A stretch of 64,000 bases of DNA from Rheinheimera mangrovi (GTDB lineage: Bacteria; Pseudomonadota; Gammaproteobacteria; Enterobacterales; Alteromonadaceae), in assembly GCF_003990335.1 (NCBI RefSeq), contig NZ_CP034683.1, positions 3,703,501 through 3,767,500 of the forward strand, written 5' to 3'. Positions 16,991-25,346 of this stretch are shown in pieces. Made by a program: the position numbers and the translations under genes. Each line of letters starts with the position of its first letter. The first letter of the stretch is position 1. The notes under the pieces are model-generated. The model was not told the DNA's origin, did no database searches, and saw only the letters and a list, made by a program, of their open reading frames with translations.

Positions 16991-17997
16991 CCAGCAATCT
17001 CGACTCTGTCCCGCCCAAGCTCTTTGGCTTTATACAAGGCCTGATCCGCGCGTTGCAACAGCTGATCCAACGGGCTTTCCACTGAACTTGCGATACCTAT
17101 ACTTAAACTGCTTTCTAAACCTGATTGCTGCATCTGCTGTTTAAACTGCTGCTGCACTCGGTGTGCCAGATGCAGTAAGCCTTCTGCTGTGGTATCAGCA
17201 GCAGCCAGCACAAATTCATCACCGCCTAAACGACAGGCGATATCACTTTGCCTTGCCACTGCTGCCAACACAGTCCCCAGTTGCTGCAAAGCTAAGTCTC
17301 CGGTTTCATGCCCATACTGGTCATTCAGCTGCTTAAACTCGTCGATATCAATCATCATCAAGGCTAAAGCAGTGCCCTGAACTTCTGAATGAAGCTGGTA
17401 TTGTTCAAATTTAGTTTGAAAAGCTCTGCGGTTATCCAGCCCTGTTAACTCATCGGTGTGGGCTAAGTTTTCCATTTGCTGGGCTTGCAGGTACAGCTTG
17501 TCTATCGTTTTTTCTGCAACTTTAACCTTCCTTTGTTGCAACTGCATTTGTTGGTCCAGCGCCATCTGATAAGCAAGGGCATCCGCAATCAGCTTTAAGC
17601 TGCTCAGCGTATGCTCTGTGATCAACACAGCTTCGGTACTGGCCCCACACAAAGTGCCCAAGGTTTTTCCTTCAGATAAAACCGGAATGGCAAAAAAACT
17701 CTGCATGCCCAAAGCCGCACCAGAAGAACCAGGGAACAATACTGGCACAGCATCCGATTGGCTACGTTGTGTATCAAACAACAAACGGCACATCGAATCT
17801 GACCAGTTCACCACACTACCTTCTTGTAGCGGCACACCATGCTGCCCTTCTACCAGAACGACTTGCTGAGTCAGAGCCTTCCAGTCAATGCGGGTTAAAA
17901 ACGTGGTATCAAGGCCTGTTAAATGCTGCACTAATTGCAGCAGAGGTCGGGCAGCCTGTTCAAGAGCTACACTGGAATAACTTTGACGTTGTGGCAT
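16987..17997 (-). CDS. GAF-GGDEF diguanylate cyclase
   Basis: 336 residues, soluble. Residues ~10-160 form a GAF sensor (SDSMCRLLFDTQRS, FFAIPVLSEGKTLGTLCGAS). A coiled linker with LQQRKVKVAEKTIDKLYLQ follows and then GGDEF from AHTDELTGLDNRRAF. The active loop CRLGGDEFVLA is canonical. RQSD five residues upstream gives an intact RxxD inhibitory site. It should synthesise c-di-GMP under GAF control by an unknown ligand. It is one of four GGDEF proteins in the window. Confidence 0.93.
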   Translation of the reverse strand: MPQRQSYSSVALEQAARPLLQLVQHLTGLDTTFLTRIDWKALTQQVVLVEGQHGVPLQEGSVVNWSDSMCRLLFDTQRSQSDAVPVLFPGSSGAALGMQSFFAIPVLSEGKTLGTLCGASTEAVLITEHTLSSLKLIADALAYQMALDQQMQLQQRKVKVAEKTIDKLYLQAQQMENLAHTDELTGLDNRRAFQTKFEQYQLHSEVQGTALALMMIDIDEFKQLNDQYGHETGDLALQQLGTVLAAVARQSDIACRLGGDEFVLAAADTTAEGLLHLAHRVQQQFKQQMQQSGLESSLSIGIASSVESPLDQLLQRADQALYKAKELGRDRVEIAG

Positions 17998-18118
17998 AGC
18001 GGCTCTTATTTGCTGCAGGATTAAACATCCCTTTTAGCACTGTTTCTTCCATGATGTTTATTTTATACGTAGCTTTTGGCCAGTCAGAGCAAATAAATAC
18101 CAAATATTTTAGCAAGGG

Positions 18119-18145
18119 TGTCGAATGCAAGCAGACCAACCCGAC
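18119..18145 (+). promoter_or_regulatory. ECF42-type promoter (TGTCGA-17-CGAC)
   Basis: TGTCGA (18119-18124) and CGAC (18142-18145) are 17 bp apart, 34 bp before the ATG of the first gene of the DGPF module. From memory of ECF42 studies in Streptomyces, this sigma group uses a TGTCGA -35 and a CGA/TC -10. The match suggests positive autoregulation of the module by its own sigma factor. Confidence 0.65.
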
Positions 18146-18178
18146 TACTTAGTGATTGCAACCTAAGGAGAACACAAC

Positions 18179-18607
18179 ATGACTCAATCCATTCAACAGT
18201 TAGCAACCCAATGGGCTAGTGCAGTGGCCAGTCAGAATATGGCGCAGATCATGGCGTTTTACGCCGATGAGCTCATTGCCTATGATGCTGTTGCTCAACT
18301 GCAGTTTAGCGGTAAAGCGGCCTACCAAAGGCACTGGCAAAAATGCATGGAATTTTGCGCCGGTGGTCATTCGAAGTTTGAACTTCACAATTTAAACATT
18401 CAGCAAAACGACCCGATAGCCTTTAGCCATGCGTTGCTGTACTGCGAAGGCTGCAATGAAAAAGGCGAAACTCAGGGCTGCTGGATGCGGTTAACCCAGG
18501 GCTGGCAAAAACAACAAGGCCAGTGGCGTATTATTCATGACCATTTTTCTGTGCCTTTTGATATGGTATCCGGTGCCGTATTATTTGAACTGACACCAGA
18601 GGCGTAA
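18179..18607 (+). CDS. SnoaL/ketosteroid-isomerase-like protein of the ECF42 module
   Basis: 142 residues behind a strong AAGGAG site. The SnoaL-like/DUF4440 pattern is visible: an N-terminal helix IQQLATQWASAVASQNMAQIMAFYADEL, then YDAVAQLQFSGKAAYQRHWQKC. The C-terminal sheet has MRLTQGWQKQQGQWRIIHDHFSVPF, the usual closing motif. Three cysteines lie mid-protein (CMEFCAGG and YCEGCNEKGETQGCW). It starts a tight run with two DGPF proteins and the sigma factor, all behind a putative ECF42 promoter. It may bind or modify a small molecule; the substrate is unknown. Confidence 0.82.
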   Translation: MTQSIQQLATQWASAVASQNMAQIMAFYADELIAYDAVAQLQFSGKAAYQRHWQKCMEFCAGGHSKFELHNLNIQQNDPIAFSHALLYCEGCNEKGETQGCWMRLTQGWQKQQGQWRIIHDHFSVPFDMVSGAVLFELTPEA

Positions 18608-18616
18608 GGAGCGGCC

Positions 18617-18961
18617 ATGAAATATTTATGTTTAGTCTACAGCGATGAAAAACTGCTGCATTCCTTGCCAGACAGCCCTAAAGATGAAGAATGTTTTGCT
18701 TACGCCGCCAGCGTACAAAACAGTGGCCGCATGCTGGCCGCTGAAGCGCTGCAACCCATAGATACAGCCACCACAGTGCGGGTTCGTGCCGGTAAAACCT
18801 TATTAACCGATGGCCCTTTTGCCGAAACCAAAGAGCAGCTGGCAGGTTTTTATCTGGTGGAAGCCAAAGATTTAAACGAAGCCATTCAACTGGCCGCTGG
18901 TATTCCGGCTGCTCGTGTTGGTTCTGTTGAAGTTCGCCCTATACGACAACTGGAGATATAA
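18617..18961 (+). CDS. DGPF/YCII-domain protein
   Basis: 114 residues forming a single YCII-related dimeric alpha-beta barrel. The defining DGPFAETKEQLAGFYLVEAKD block (residues ~56-76) is present, as is the C-terminal VEVRPIRQLE strand. DGPF proteins are the characteristic partners and targets of ECF42 sigma factors; their biochemical role is not established. It starts 9 bp after the SnoaL-like gene, with GGAGCGGCC as ribosome site, and the next gene begins one base after its stop. Confidence 0.9.
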   Translation: MKYLCLVYSDEKLLHSLPDSPKDEECFAYAASVQNSGRMLAAEALQPIDTATTVRVRAGKTLLTDGPFAETKEQLAGFYLVEAKDLNEAIQLAAGIPAARVGSVEVRPIRQLEI

Positions 18962-18962
18962 G

Positions 18963-19370
18963 ATGCGCTTTATGTTACTGATGATCCCTAAAGGCTATGA
19001 AAGCGCAGCCCCTGGCGCTATGCCTGAAGCCGCTGCTGTAGAAGTGATGATGGAGTACAACAGAAAACTACAGGAAGCAGGTATTTTGATGAGCTGTGAA
19101 GGGTTGCATCCACCTTCTATGGGAGCTCGTGTCAGTTTCAGCGCAGGCAAGCCGCTGGTCACAGACGGGCCTTTTACTGAAACCAAAGAAGTATTAGGTG
19201 GTTTTTGGATGATTAAAGTGAATTCCAAAGCCGAAGCTATTCACTGGGCCAGTTTATGTCCAGCCGGTGATAACGAAGTGATTGAAGTAAGGCAAATTCA
19301 GGACATGGAAGATTTTCCTGAAGATATTCAGCAAATTGCTGCTGACTTCGCCAGTATGCAAAGTTCGTAA
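18963..19370 (+). CDS. Second DGPF/YCII-domain protein
   Basis: 135 residues. The ATG directly after the previous stop is chosen because it gives the standard start MRFMLLMIPKGYES; an earlier in-frame start would run into the previous gene. The signature DGPFTETKEVLGGFWMIKV is present, and the C-terminus carries an acidic tail (MEDFPEDIQQIAADF). It is a paralogue of the gene before it, but with an extra acidic C-terminal stretch and different first helix. The sigma factor gene follows within 5 bp. Confidence 0.9.
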   Translation: MRFMLLMIPKGYESAAPGAMPEAAAVEVMMEYNRKLQEAGILMSCEGLHPPSMGARVSFSAGKPLVTDGPFTETKEVLGGFWMIKVNSKAEAIHWASLCPAGDNEVIEVRQIQDMEDFPEDIQQIAADFASMQSS

Positions 19371-19374
19371 GCTG

Positions 19375-20621
19375 TTGAATAGTCAAGTTACAGCCGAAAC
19401 TATTTCGGCCTTATATCAACAACAAAGCCGCAGGGTGCTGGCCACCCTGATCCGACTATTGGGTGATTTTGAACTGGCCGAAGAAGCCCTGCAGGATGCC
19501 TTTGCCTGTGCTTTACAGCAATGGCCAGTCGACGGGTTACCTGAACAACCCAGAGCCTGGCTGGTCTCGACAGGACGCTTTAAAGCCATAGATAAAATGC
19601 GTCAGCAGCAAACCCAGCGTAAATATCAGCAGCAGTGGCGTCAGAACAAGATGAAGACAGCGAAGCTTTTCAGGCCGATGCAGCAAATGATCAAAGCTGG
19701 CAGGACGATGAGCTGCGACTGATATTTACCTGCTGTCACCCGGCTTTGTCTACCGAAGCTCAAATTGCCTTAACCCTGCGGGAAATTTGCGGTTTAACCA
19801 CAGAACAAATTGCCAAAGCTTTTTTAACCAGCCCAGTCACCATAGCCCAGCGGATAGTCAGGGCAAAAAACAAAATCCGTGACGCAGCCATTCCTTATGA
19901 AATTCCCACTGCAGAACAATTACCAGAGCGGCTGGATGCTGTGCTTAAGGTCATTTACCTGCTGTTTAACGAAGGGTACAGCCAAAGTTCAGGTGACCAG
20001 CTGCTATGCGCTGAGCTTTGTGCTCAGGCGATACGGCTTGGTTATTTATTGCTGGAATTACAACCCGACACTGAAACTATGGGTTTACTGGCCTTGTTGT
20101 TATTGCAGGAATCAAGGCGTTTTGCCCGCATCGATCAACAGGGCGACCTGATTTTACTGGCCGATCAGGACAGAAGCTTGTGGGATCAGGCGTTGATCCA
20201 ACAAGGGGTTCAACTGGTCGAACGCTCTTTAACAGGCCGCCGTATTGGCCCTTATGGCCTGCAGGCAGCTATTGCCGCGCTTCACGCCGAAAGCCCAGAT
20301 GCAGCAAGCACCGACTGGCCACAAATTGTGGCTTTGTATGATCTGTTGTATCGCTTTGAAGCCTCGCCTGTGGTGCTGTTAAACCGCGCTGTAGCCATCA
20401 GCATGGCACAAGGCCCGGCGGCGGCATTACCGCTCTTACTGGCACTGCAACAAAGTGGCGAACTGGCGCAGTACCACCTGCTCGACGCAGCTTTAGCAGA
20501 CCTGCACCAAAAACTCGGCCACAACCAACAGGCAAAGCTCTATTATCAAAACGCATTAAGTAAGACCAGCCAACAGGCCGAGCAGCGGTTTTTGCAAAAG
20601 CAGTTAGGAACATTGGGTTAA
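19375..20621 (+). pseudogene. ECF42-group RNA polymerase sigma factor, frameshifted
   Basis: Two overlapping frames together give a whole ECF42 sigma factor. The first part (from TTG 19375) has region 2: ALYQQQSRRVLATLIRLLGDFELAEEALQDAF and PRAWLVSTGRFKAIDKMR. The second frame, open from 19623, continues ELRLIFTCCHPALSTEAQ, LTLREICGLTTEQIAKAFL and TIAQRIVRAKNKIRDAAIPYE (region 4). It ends with the long helical C-terminal extension typical of ECF42 (about 200 residues, TPR-like). The switch is a -1 shift at about 19627-19636, beside a CAGCAGCAG run, where one base appears missing; read through, the first frame stops at 19722. It is a disrupted gene, a sequencing error, or less likely programmed frameshifting. 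A TTG (or CTG) start is forced by the close upstream stop. Confidence 0.85.
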
Positions 20622-20673
20622 CTGTTAATTCAGGCTACACTGGCAAAATCAGACAAACTCCGGAGCTAAGCCC

Positions 20674-22158
20674 ATGACAAACCAAACAAATAGTGTTTTC
20701 GCTCTGCTTAAAGACAGCGCTTTGGTGCATCACAGCAGTTATATAGCCGGACAATTCCAAAGTGGCCGCAGTGGTCATTTTGCTGTGCATAACCCTGCTG
20801 ATGGCAGCTTGCTGGCGTTAGTGGCTGAAGCAGGAAGCACAGAAGCTGAACAAGCAATCACAGCGGCTGCTGCGGCTTTTCCAGGCTGGTCTGGTCTTAC
20901 TGCGGCTGAACGTGCTGCCAAACTTATGCGCTGGAGTCAGTTGATGCTGGAGCATCAGCAAGACTTAGCCCGTATTTTAACTTTGGAGCAAGGTAAACCC
21001 TTAGACGAAGCAGCAGGTGAAATAGCCTACGGCGCCTCTTATGTCAGTTGGTTTGCTGAAGAAGCCAAGCGTATGAATGGCGATATTATTCCTGCAGCTA
21101 AAGCAAATCAGCAAATACTGGTGCTAAAACAAGCCATTGGAGTAGTAGCCGCTATTACGCCATGGAATTTCCCGAATGCGATGATTTTACGTAAAGCCGC
21201 TGCGGCTTTGGCCGCTGGTTGTACTTTTGTGGTTAAACCTTCGGAGCTGACGCCTTTATCGGCTTTGGCCTTGGCAGAACTCGCGACCCGTTCTGGTATT
21301 CCGGCAGGTGTGTTTAATGTAGTTACAGGTACAGATGCCAAAGCTATAGGTCAGGTACTGACCAAAGACAGCCGTGTGGCAAAATTCAGTTTTACCGGCT
21401 CCACCCCTGTCGGCAAAACCTTGTTGGCGCAGTGTGCGTCTACCGTAAAAAAAGTCTCAATGGAACTGGGAGGAAACGCGCCCTTTATTGTGTTTGATGA
21501 TGCCGATCTGCCTGCTGCTGTGCAGGGTTTACTGGCCGCCAAATTCCGTAATGCCGGTCAAACTTGTGTGTGTGTCAATAGGGTGTTTGTGCAGCGCCCT
21601 GTGTACGATGCCTTTTTAGCCCAGTTAATTAAAGCCACTGCGCCACTAAAGCTGGCTTCTGGTTTGGAAGCAGGTTGCCAGATAGGCCCGCTGATTAATC
21701 AGGCCGCCGTCGATAAAATTACCCGCTTGCTGGATCAAGCGCTGGATCAAGGCGCTGAACTGCTGTTAGGTGGCGCGATAGATGCCGACTTAGGGCCGTT
21801 GTTTTTCCAGCCAACCATAGTCACGGACGTCACTGCCGATATGCAAATCAGTCAGACCGAAATTTTTGGCCCTGTGCTTTGTATTAGTCTGTTTGATACC
21901 GAGCAGGAAGCGATAGAGCTCTCCAACAATACGCCAACAGGCCTTGCCAGCTATTTTTACAGTCGCGATATAGGCCGGATTTTTCGTGTCGCCAAAGCCC
22001 TGGACTACGGCATGGTAGGTATCAACGAAGGTTTAATCTCTAATGCAGCCGCACCTTTTGGTGGTGTGAAAGAATCAGGTTTGGGCCGCGAAGGATCCAG
22101 TTATGGTTTGGATGATTTTACTGAATTAAAGTATCTGTGTTTGGGGGGATTGGGCTGA
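20674..22158 (+). CDS. gabD: NAD(P)-dependent succinate-semialdehyde dehydrogenase
   Basis: 494 residues, the usual GabD length. ITPWNFPNAMILRKAAAALAAGCTFVVKPSELTP is the cofactor-binding core. FSFTGSTPVGK precedes the general base Glu264 in VSMELGGNAPFIVFDDADL, and the nucleophile Cys298 sits in NAGQTCVCVNRV, with the second Cys two residues on that many SSADHs have. It oxidises succinate semialdehyde to succinate, the last step of GABA degradation. No gabT is adjacent, so a broader aldehyde-detoxifying role is possible. It has its own ribosome site (CGGAG) and ends at a clear terminator. Confidence 0.92.
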   Translation: MTNQTNSVFALLKDSALVHHSSYIAGQFQSGRSGHFAVHNPADGSLLALVAEAGSTEAEQAITAAAAAFPGWSGLTAAERAAKLMRWSQLMLEHQQDLARILTLEQGKPLDEAAGEIAYGASYVSWFAEEAKRMNGDIIPAAKANQQILVLKQAIGVVAAITPWNFPNAMILRKAAAALAAGCTFVVKPSELTPLSALALAELATRSGIPAGVFNVVTGTDAKAIGQVLTKDSRVAKFSFTGSTPVGKTLLAQCASTVKKVSMELGGNAPFIVFDDADLPAAVQGLLAAKFRNAGQTCVCVNRVFVQRPVYDAFLAQLIKATAPLKLASGLEAGCQIGPLINQAAVDKITRLLDQALDQGAELLLGGAIDADLGPLFFQPTIVTDVTADMQISQTEIFGPVLCISLFDTEQEAIELSNNTPTGLASYFYSRDIGRIFRVAKALDYGMVGINEGLISNAAAPFGGVKESGLGREGSSYGLDDFTELKYLCLGGLG

Positions 22159-22187
22159 GTGCATAGTGAGTTGAGTGCATAAAGTCA

Positions 22188-22213
22188 AAAGCCCGGTTGT
22201 GATACCGGGCTTT
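22188..22213. terminator. Bidirectional terminator after gabD
   Basis: AAAGCCCGGT (22188-22197) pairs perfectly with ACCGGGCTTT (22204-22213) over a 6-base loop. The A/T ends make it usable for gabD and for the convergent CigR-like gene. Confidence 0.85.
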
Positions 22214-22221
22214 GGTTTAAA

Positions 22222-22665
22222 TCAGTTTAATACATCAATCAGTACGTCAGTGATCACTGCTGTAGCGATAGACACTAATACCACATCAGTGCCAACCACT
22301 TGCCATTCATACCCCTGATGTTGCGGTAATTCAGCCAGCATAGCCGCAGGCACAGATTTGTTCACAATACCTGGTGGCAATGCTTTACCCCTGACCAGAT
22401 TTTTACGGATACCTGGTGGCAACGCACTCTGGCCAGTCAGCTTATATCGTTTTGCCAGGGCGCGTGCATCCGTCACACTAATACCTGCACTGACGGTTAT
22501 ATGAGCAGGATTTAGTTCAGTGACCTTCTGTTTGCCCTGATGTTTTACATGCTTTTCCGCCGCTTTGCTTTTATGTTCATGGCCTTTGTCATCGTCAGCC
22601 GCCATCACGTGCTGCGTTAATAAGGGGGCAATTAAAGCCACCCACAATCTAGTTCGTGCATTCAT
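22222..22665 (-). CDS. CigR/RcnB-like periplasmic protein
   Basis: 147 residues from the ATG at 22665, which has GAGG upstream and yields a signal peptide (MNARTRLWVALIAPLLTQHVMAA). A charged His/Lys-rich linker (DDDKGHEHKSKAAEKHVKHQGKQK) follows. Next come twin LPPGI motifs, ALPPGIRKNLVRGKALPPGIVNKSVP, then YEWQVVGTDVVLVSIATAVITDVLIDVL. The PPGI repeat and terminal domain are the mark of the RcnB/CigR family. CigR of Salmonella is an anti-virulence regulator and RcnB acts in nickel/cobalt homeostasis; neither role can be assigned here. The His-rich linker could bind metal. It lies alone between gabD and the galactoside locus. Confidence 0.8.
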   Translation of the reverse strand: MNARTRLWVALIAPLLTQHVMAADDDKGHEHKSKAAEKHVKHQGKQKVTELNPAHITVSAGISVTDARALAKRYKLTGQSALPPGIRKNLVRGKALPPGIVNKSVPAAMLAELPQHQGYEWQVVGTDVVLVSIATAVITDVLIDVLN

Positions 22666-22753
22666 ATTGTTTAGCCTCGCTATCCAGTTGTGCTTTAGCA
22701 TAGCCAACAAAACTGGATACCGGCTGAATGACATTTAAAGTGCTTTGTGTACT

Positions 22754-23764
22754 TTACCCCTGAGGTGCATCTGCCACTGAATCACGTTCCACCAACTGCG
22801 GGATAAATAAATGCGTACGGTGTTCTGGTTCTATGCTGATGTCGCTGAGCTGTATCGCCAGTTTGGTGGCGTAGCTAGCCATTTCTTCGACCGGATAATG
22901 CATAGTGGTTAAACGGGGACGGCAGGCTCGGCTTACTATTAAATCGTCAAAACCTATTACTGATACATCTTCCGGTACACGCAGGCCTGCAGCAAATAAG
23001 GCATGAATAGCGCCTATCGCCATTAAGTCGTTGTAGGCCAATAATGCAGTGAATTTAATGCCTTTATTCAGCAAGGCCTGCACCGCTTGCTCGCCACCTT
23101 CCATATTGGCGGTGGACTCTTCAATAGCAGCTTCAGCAAGCTGCAAGCCGGCCAGCTTGAGCGATTCCCTGATACCCTGCAGCCGAAAACCCGGGTCGCC
23201 GTTTTGGTAAATACTGGTGATCACGGCAAAGTCTTTATGGCCTCTATTGATTAAGTAATCCGTAGCCTGACGCGCGCCCGCCACGTTATCCAGCCAGACA
23301 CAGCGGTTGGCAATGGCAGGCATATAGCGGTTGATCAGCACCAGCCCTGGAATCTCATTGGCCAGTTTCAGTAAAGTTTTTTCATCTGAATATTCACTAT
23401 GCAGAATAATGGCCTGGCAGTTGTGATCCCGCAGTGAGTCTATAGCTTCCTGCTCCGACTTAGTCTCGTATAACGAGTTACTCATCAGCAGTTTATAGTT
23501 ATTTTCCCGTGCGCCTTTTTCGACACCACTGGCTAAGCTGCCAAAAAATGGCATCGACAGTTTAGGCGTAACCACTCCCAGCGTATTAGTGGTTTTACTG
23601 ACCAGAGCCCGTGCATTACTGTTGGGTCTGTAGCCTAACTCGGCAATGACCTTTTTCACCCGCGCACGGCAGGCTTCGCCCACCTGATGACCATCGTGGA
23701 TCACCCGGGACACTGTAGCTATCGACACTCCAGCTACTTTTGCTACATCTTTAATTGTGACCAT
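22754..23764 (-). CDS. LacI/GalR family transcriptional regulator of the galactoside locus
   Basis: 336 residues. The DNA-binding head TIKDVAKVAGVSIATVSRVIH is followed by the hinge helix YRPNSNARALVSKTT. A periplasmic-binding-protein-like effector domain (residues ~60-330) includes NTLGVVTPKLSMPFFGSLASG, ILHSEYSDE, DNVAGARQATDYLINRGHK and VSVIGFDDL. It is the last gene of the locus, 35 bp after the MFS gene. A repressor relieved by galactose or a galactoside is the natural reading. The perfect palindrome GGTAAACGTTTACC upstream of the TonB receptor has the central-CG form of LacI-family operators and is its likely target. Confidence 0.9.
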   Translation of the reverse strand: MVTIKDVAKVAGVSIATVSRVIHDGHQVGEACRARVKKVIAELGYRPNSNARALVSKTTNTLGVVTPKLSMPFFGSLASGVEKGARENNYKLLMSNSLYETKSEQEAIDSLRDHNCQAIILHSEYSDEKTLLKLANEIPGLVLINRYMPAIANRCVWLDNVAGARQATDYLINRGHKDFAVITSIYQNGDPGFRLQGIRESLKLAGLQLAEAAIEESTANMEGGEQAVQALLNKGIKFTALLAYNDLMAIGAIHALFAAGLRVPEDVSVIGFDDLIVSRACRPRLTTMHYPVEEMASYATKLAIQLSDISIEPEHRTHLFIPQLVERDSVADAPQG

Positions 23765-23799
23765 AATTTTTTCTTTTTTATTATTTACTTAACAATGAA

Positions 23800-25245
23800 T
23801 TAAATGGATTCCGAACCCTGATGTTGATCTTTTGTTTTAGCTAAGGCCTGACTGATCCGCTGGCTCGCCTGAACATCCAAATGATAGCCCCGTACTATCA
23901 ACAAAGAGCACAAGGCAAACAGCATAGTCCCTACAGCTAAAATAACCCGCATCGCCAGAATACTGTCTGGGTCTTGAGCTGCAGAGAGCTGAGCATCAAA
24001 ACCAATCAAATTCAGCGATAAACCGGCCAGTAACAACGCCAGCGCAGCGCTTATACTGGTAACCCAGCTATGAATAGCAACAAAGACCCCTTCGCGCCGC
24101 TGACCATGTTTTAATTCGTCTTCATCACATAAATCCGCCATCATAGAGGGAATTAACATGGTCATAGCTGTCCAGGCTGCAGTACACAATAATGCATCCA
24201 GCCAAATCCAACCGTAACCTTGGGGTGTGAAAATAAACCACTTACAGAGGCCGCCCACTAAGGTCACGACATAAATCAACTGTACTGCTTTAATTTTGCC
24301 GATGCGGGAGGATAACGCACTGATCAAAGGCACAGTCAGAAAACCAAAGGCAGCATAAGCCATCGACAACCAGCCCTTAAAAATTGCGCCCTGAGCTATG
24401 TCGCCATCGGCAATAAAATACACCAACAGGTAATAATCCATACTGGCGGTAAAAGCGCCACCTGCCATTTGGATGACAGTGAGCAGCAGCAACACCCGCA
24501 AGCCTTTGTTAGCTTTCAACGTTTTTAAGCTTTGCCTTAAAGTCACAGGTGGAAAAGCCACAGAAGAGCGTTGTATAACTTCTTTGCTGTAACAGGCGGC
24601 TAAAGTGCCCAGCAGGCCAAAAATAAATAATGCCACACCCCAGCCAACATAACGTATCCCAACAAAAACCGAACTGAATATCGCCAGCTGCGCCAGTGGA
24701 AATAACCACTGATACAACAAAGAACCTAACTTCAGAAAATAGGTGGTAAAACCCATAATATCGGTGCGTTGATGATAATCCGGGCTCATCTCATAAGATA
24801 AACAGGTCATAGGCACAGACATAAATGTAACGGCGACATAAAACAGCAGGGAAAAAATAACAAAATACAATAGATGAGCCAGCTCGCCCCAGCCTGTGGG
24901 TACCATCCAGATCAAACCAAAAAACAGACAACAGGCCCAACTGGCGACCAGAATAAAAGGTCGTCTACGGCCAAAACGGCTGTGATGATGATCAGATAAA
25001 TGCCCAACCCAGGGGCCTAATAAAGTACCAAGTAACAGAGGTAAAGTAAGGGCCAACCCCAATAAAAACGGGTCTACCCCTAAGGTCATCTGGTAAAAAG
25101 GAATAGCCAGTACGCTGACACTTTGCTGAGCAAAAAACATCGCAAAAAAGCCGGCGCCAAGCGCCAGCTTTTGAGTGCCTGAAACCCGTATCGATCCTGA
25201 TGCCGATGCAGATATTGTTGTGTTTTGGTGCAGTGGCTTTGCCAT
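23800..25245 (-). CDS. MFS sugar transporter (SLC45/SUT-like, GPH type)
   Basis: 481 residues, about twelve membrane helices. The loop GHLSDHHHSRFGRRRPFILVA is the sucrose-transporter/SLC45 signature (RxGRRRP). It is an inner-membrane proton/sugar symporter of the MFS_2 type, often found in glycoside loci of marine and freshwater gammaproteobacteria. In this locus it would import a di- or oligosaccharide, while the SGLT-like protein imports the monosaccharide. The N-terminus has a polar 25-residue lead (NTTISASASGSIRVSGTQK). A REP-like hairpin lies between it and the GH5 gene. Confidence 0.87.
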   Translation of the reverse strand: MAKPLHQNTTISASASGSIRVSGTQKLALGAGFFAMFFAQQSVSVLAIPFYQMTLGVDPFLLGLALTLPLLLGTLLGPWVGHLSDHHHSRFGRRRPFILVASWACCLFFGLIWMVPTGWGELAHLLYFVIFSLLFYVAVTFMSVPMTCLSYEMSPDYHQRTDIMGFTTYFLKLGSLLYQWLFPLAQLAIFSSVFVGIRYVGWGVALFIFGLLGTLAACYSKEVIQRSSVAFPPVTLRQSLKTLKANKGLRVLLLLTVIQMAGGAFTASMDYYLLVYFIADGDIAQGAIFKGWLSMAYAAFGFLTVPLISALSSRIGKIKAVQLIYVVTLVGGLCKWFIFTPQGYGWIWLDALLCTAAWTAMTMLIPSMMADLCDEDELKHGQRREGVFVAIHSWVTSISAALALLLAGLSLNLIGFDAQLSAAQDPDSILAMRVILAVGTMLFALCSLLIVRGYHLDVQASQRISQALAKTKDQHQGSESI

Positions 25246-25295
25246 AGCACTCCTGTGCTGAGGATGAAATGCAAAAGATTATATACACAAAACAA

Positions 25296-25317
25296 GGGGC
25301 GGAGTTTATCCCCGCCC
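25296..25317. repeat. REP-like hairpin, copy 1
   Basis: GGGGCGGAGTTTATCCCCGCCC folds into a GGGCGG/CCGCCC stem around TTTAT. It shares the layout GGG-x-GG-TTTAT-CC-x-CCC with the element at 32808. It lies between the GH5 and MFS genes of the same locus and may trim or stabilise transcript ends. Confidence 0.65.
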
Positions 25318-25346
25318 GTCTATGATTTAATCCAATGCCCGAACCA

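Noticed and set aside
19336..19374. Earlier TTG start for the sigma factor
   Set aside because: It lies inside the second DGPF gene and adds residues not part of the sigma fold; TTG 19375 fits better.
19375..20621. Programmed -1 frameshifting in the sigma gene
   Set aside because: No X-XXY-YYZ slippery heptamer or clear downstream structure was seen at 19620-19640, so mutation or sequence error is more likely.
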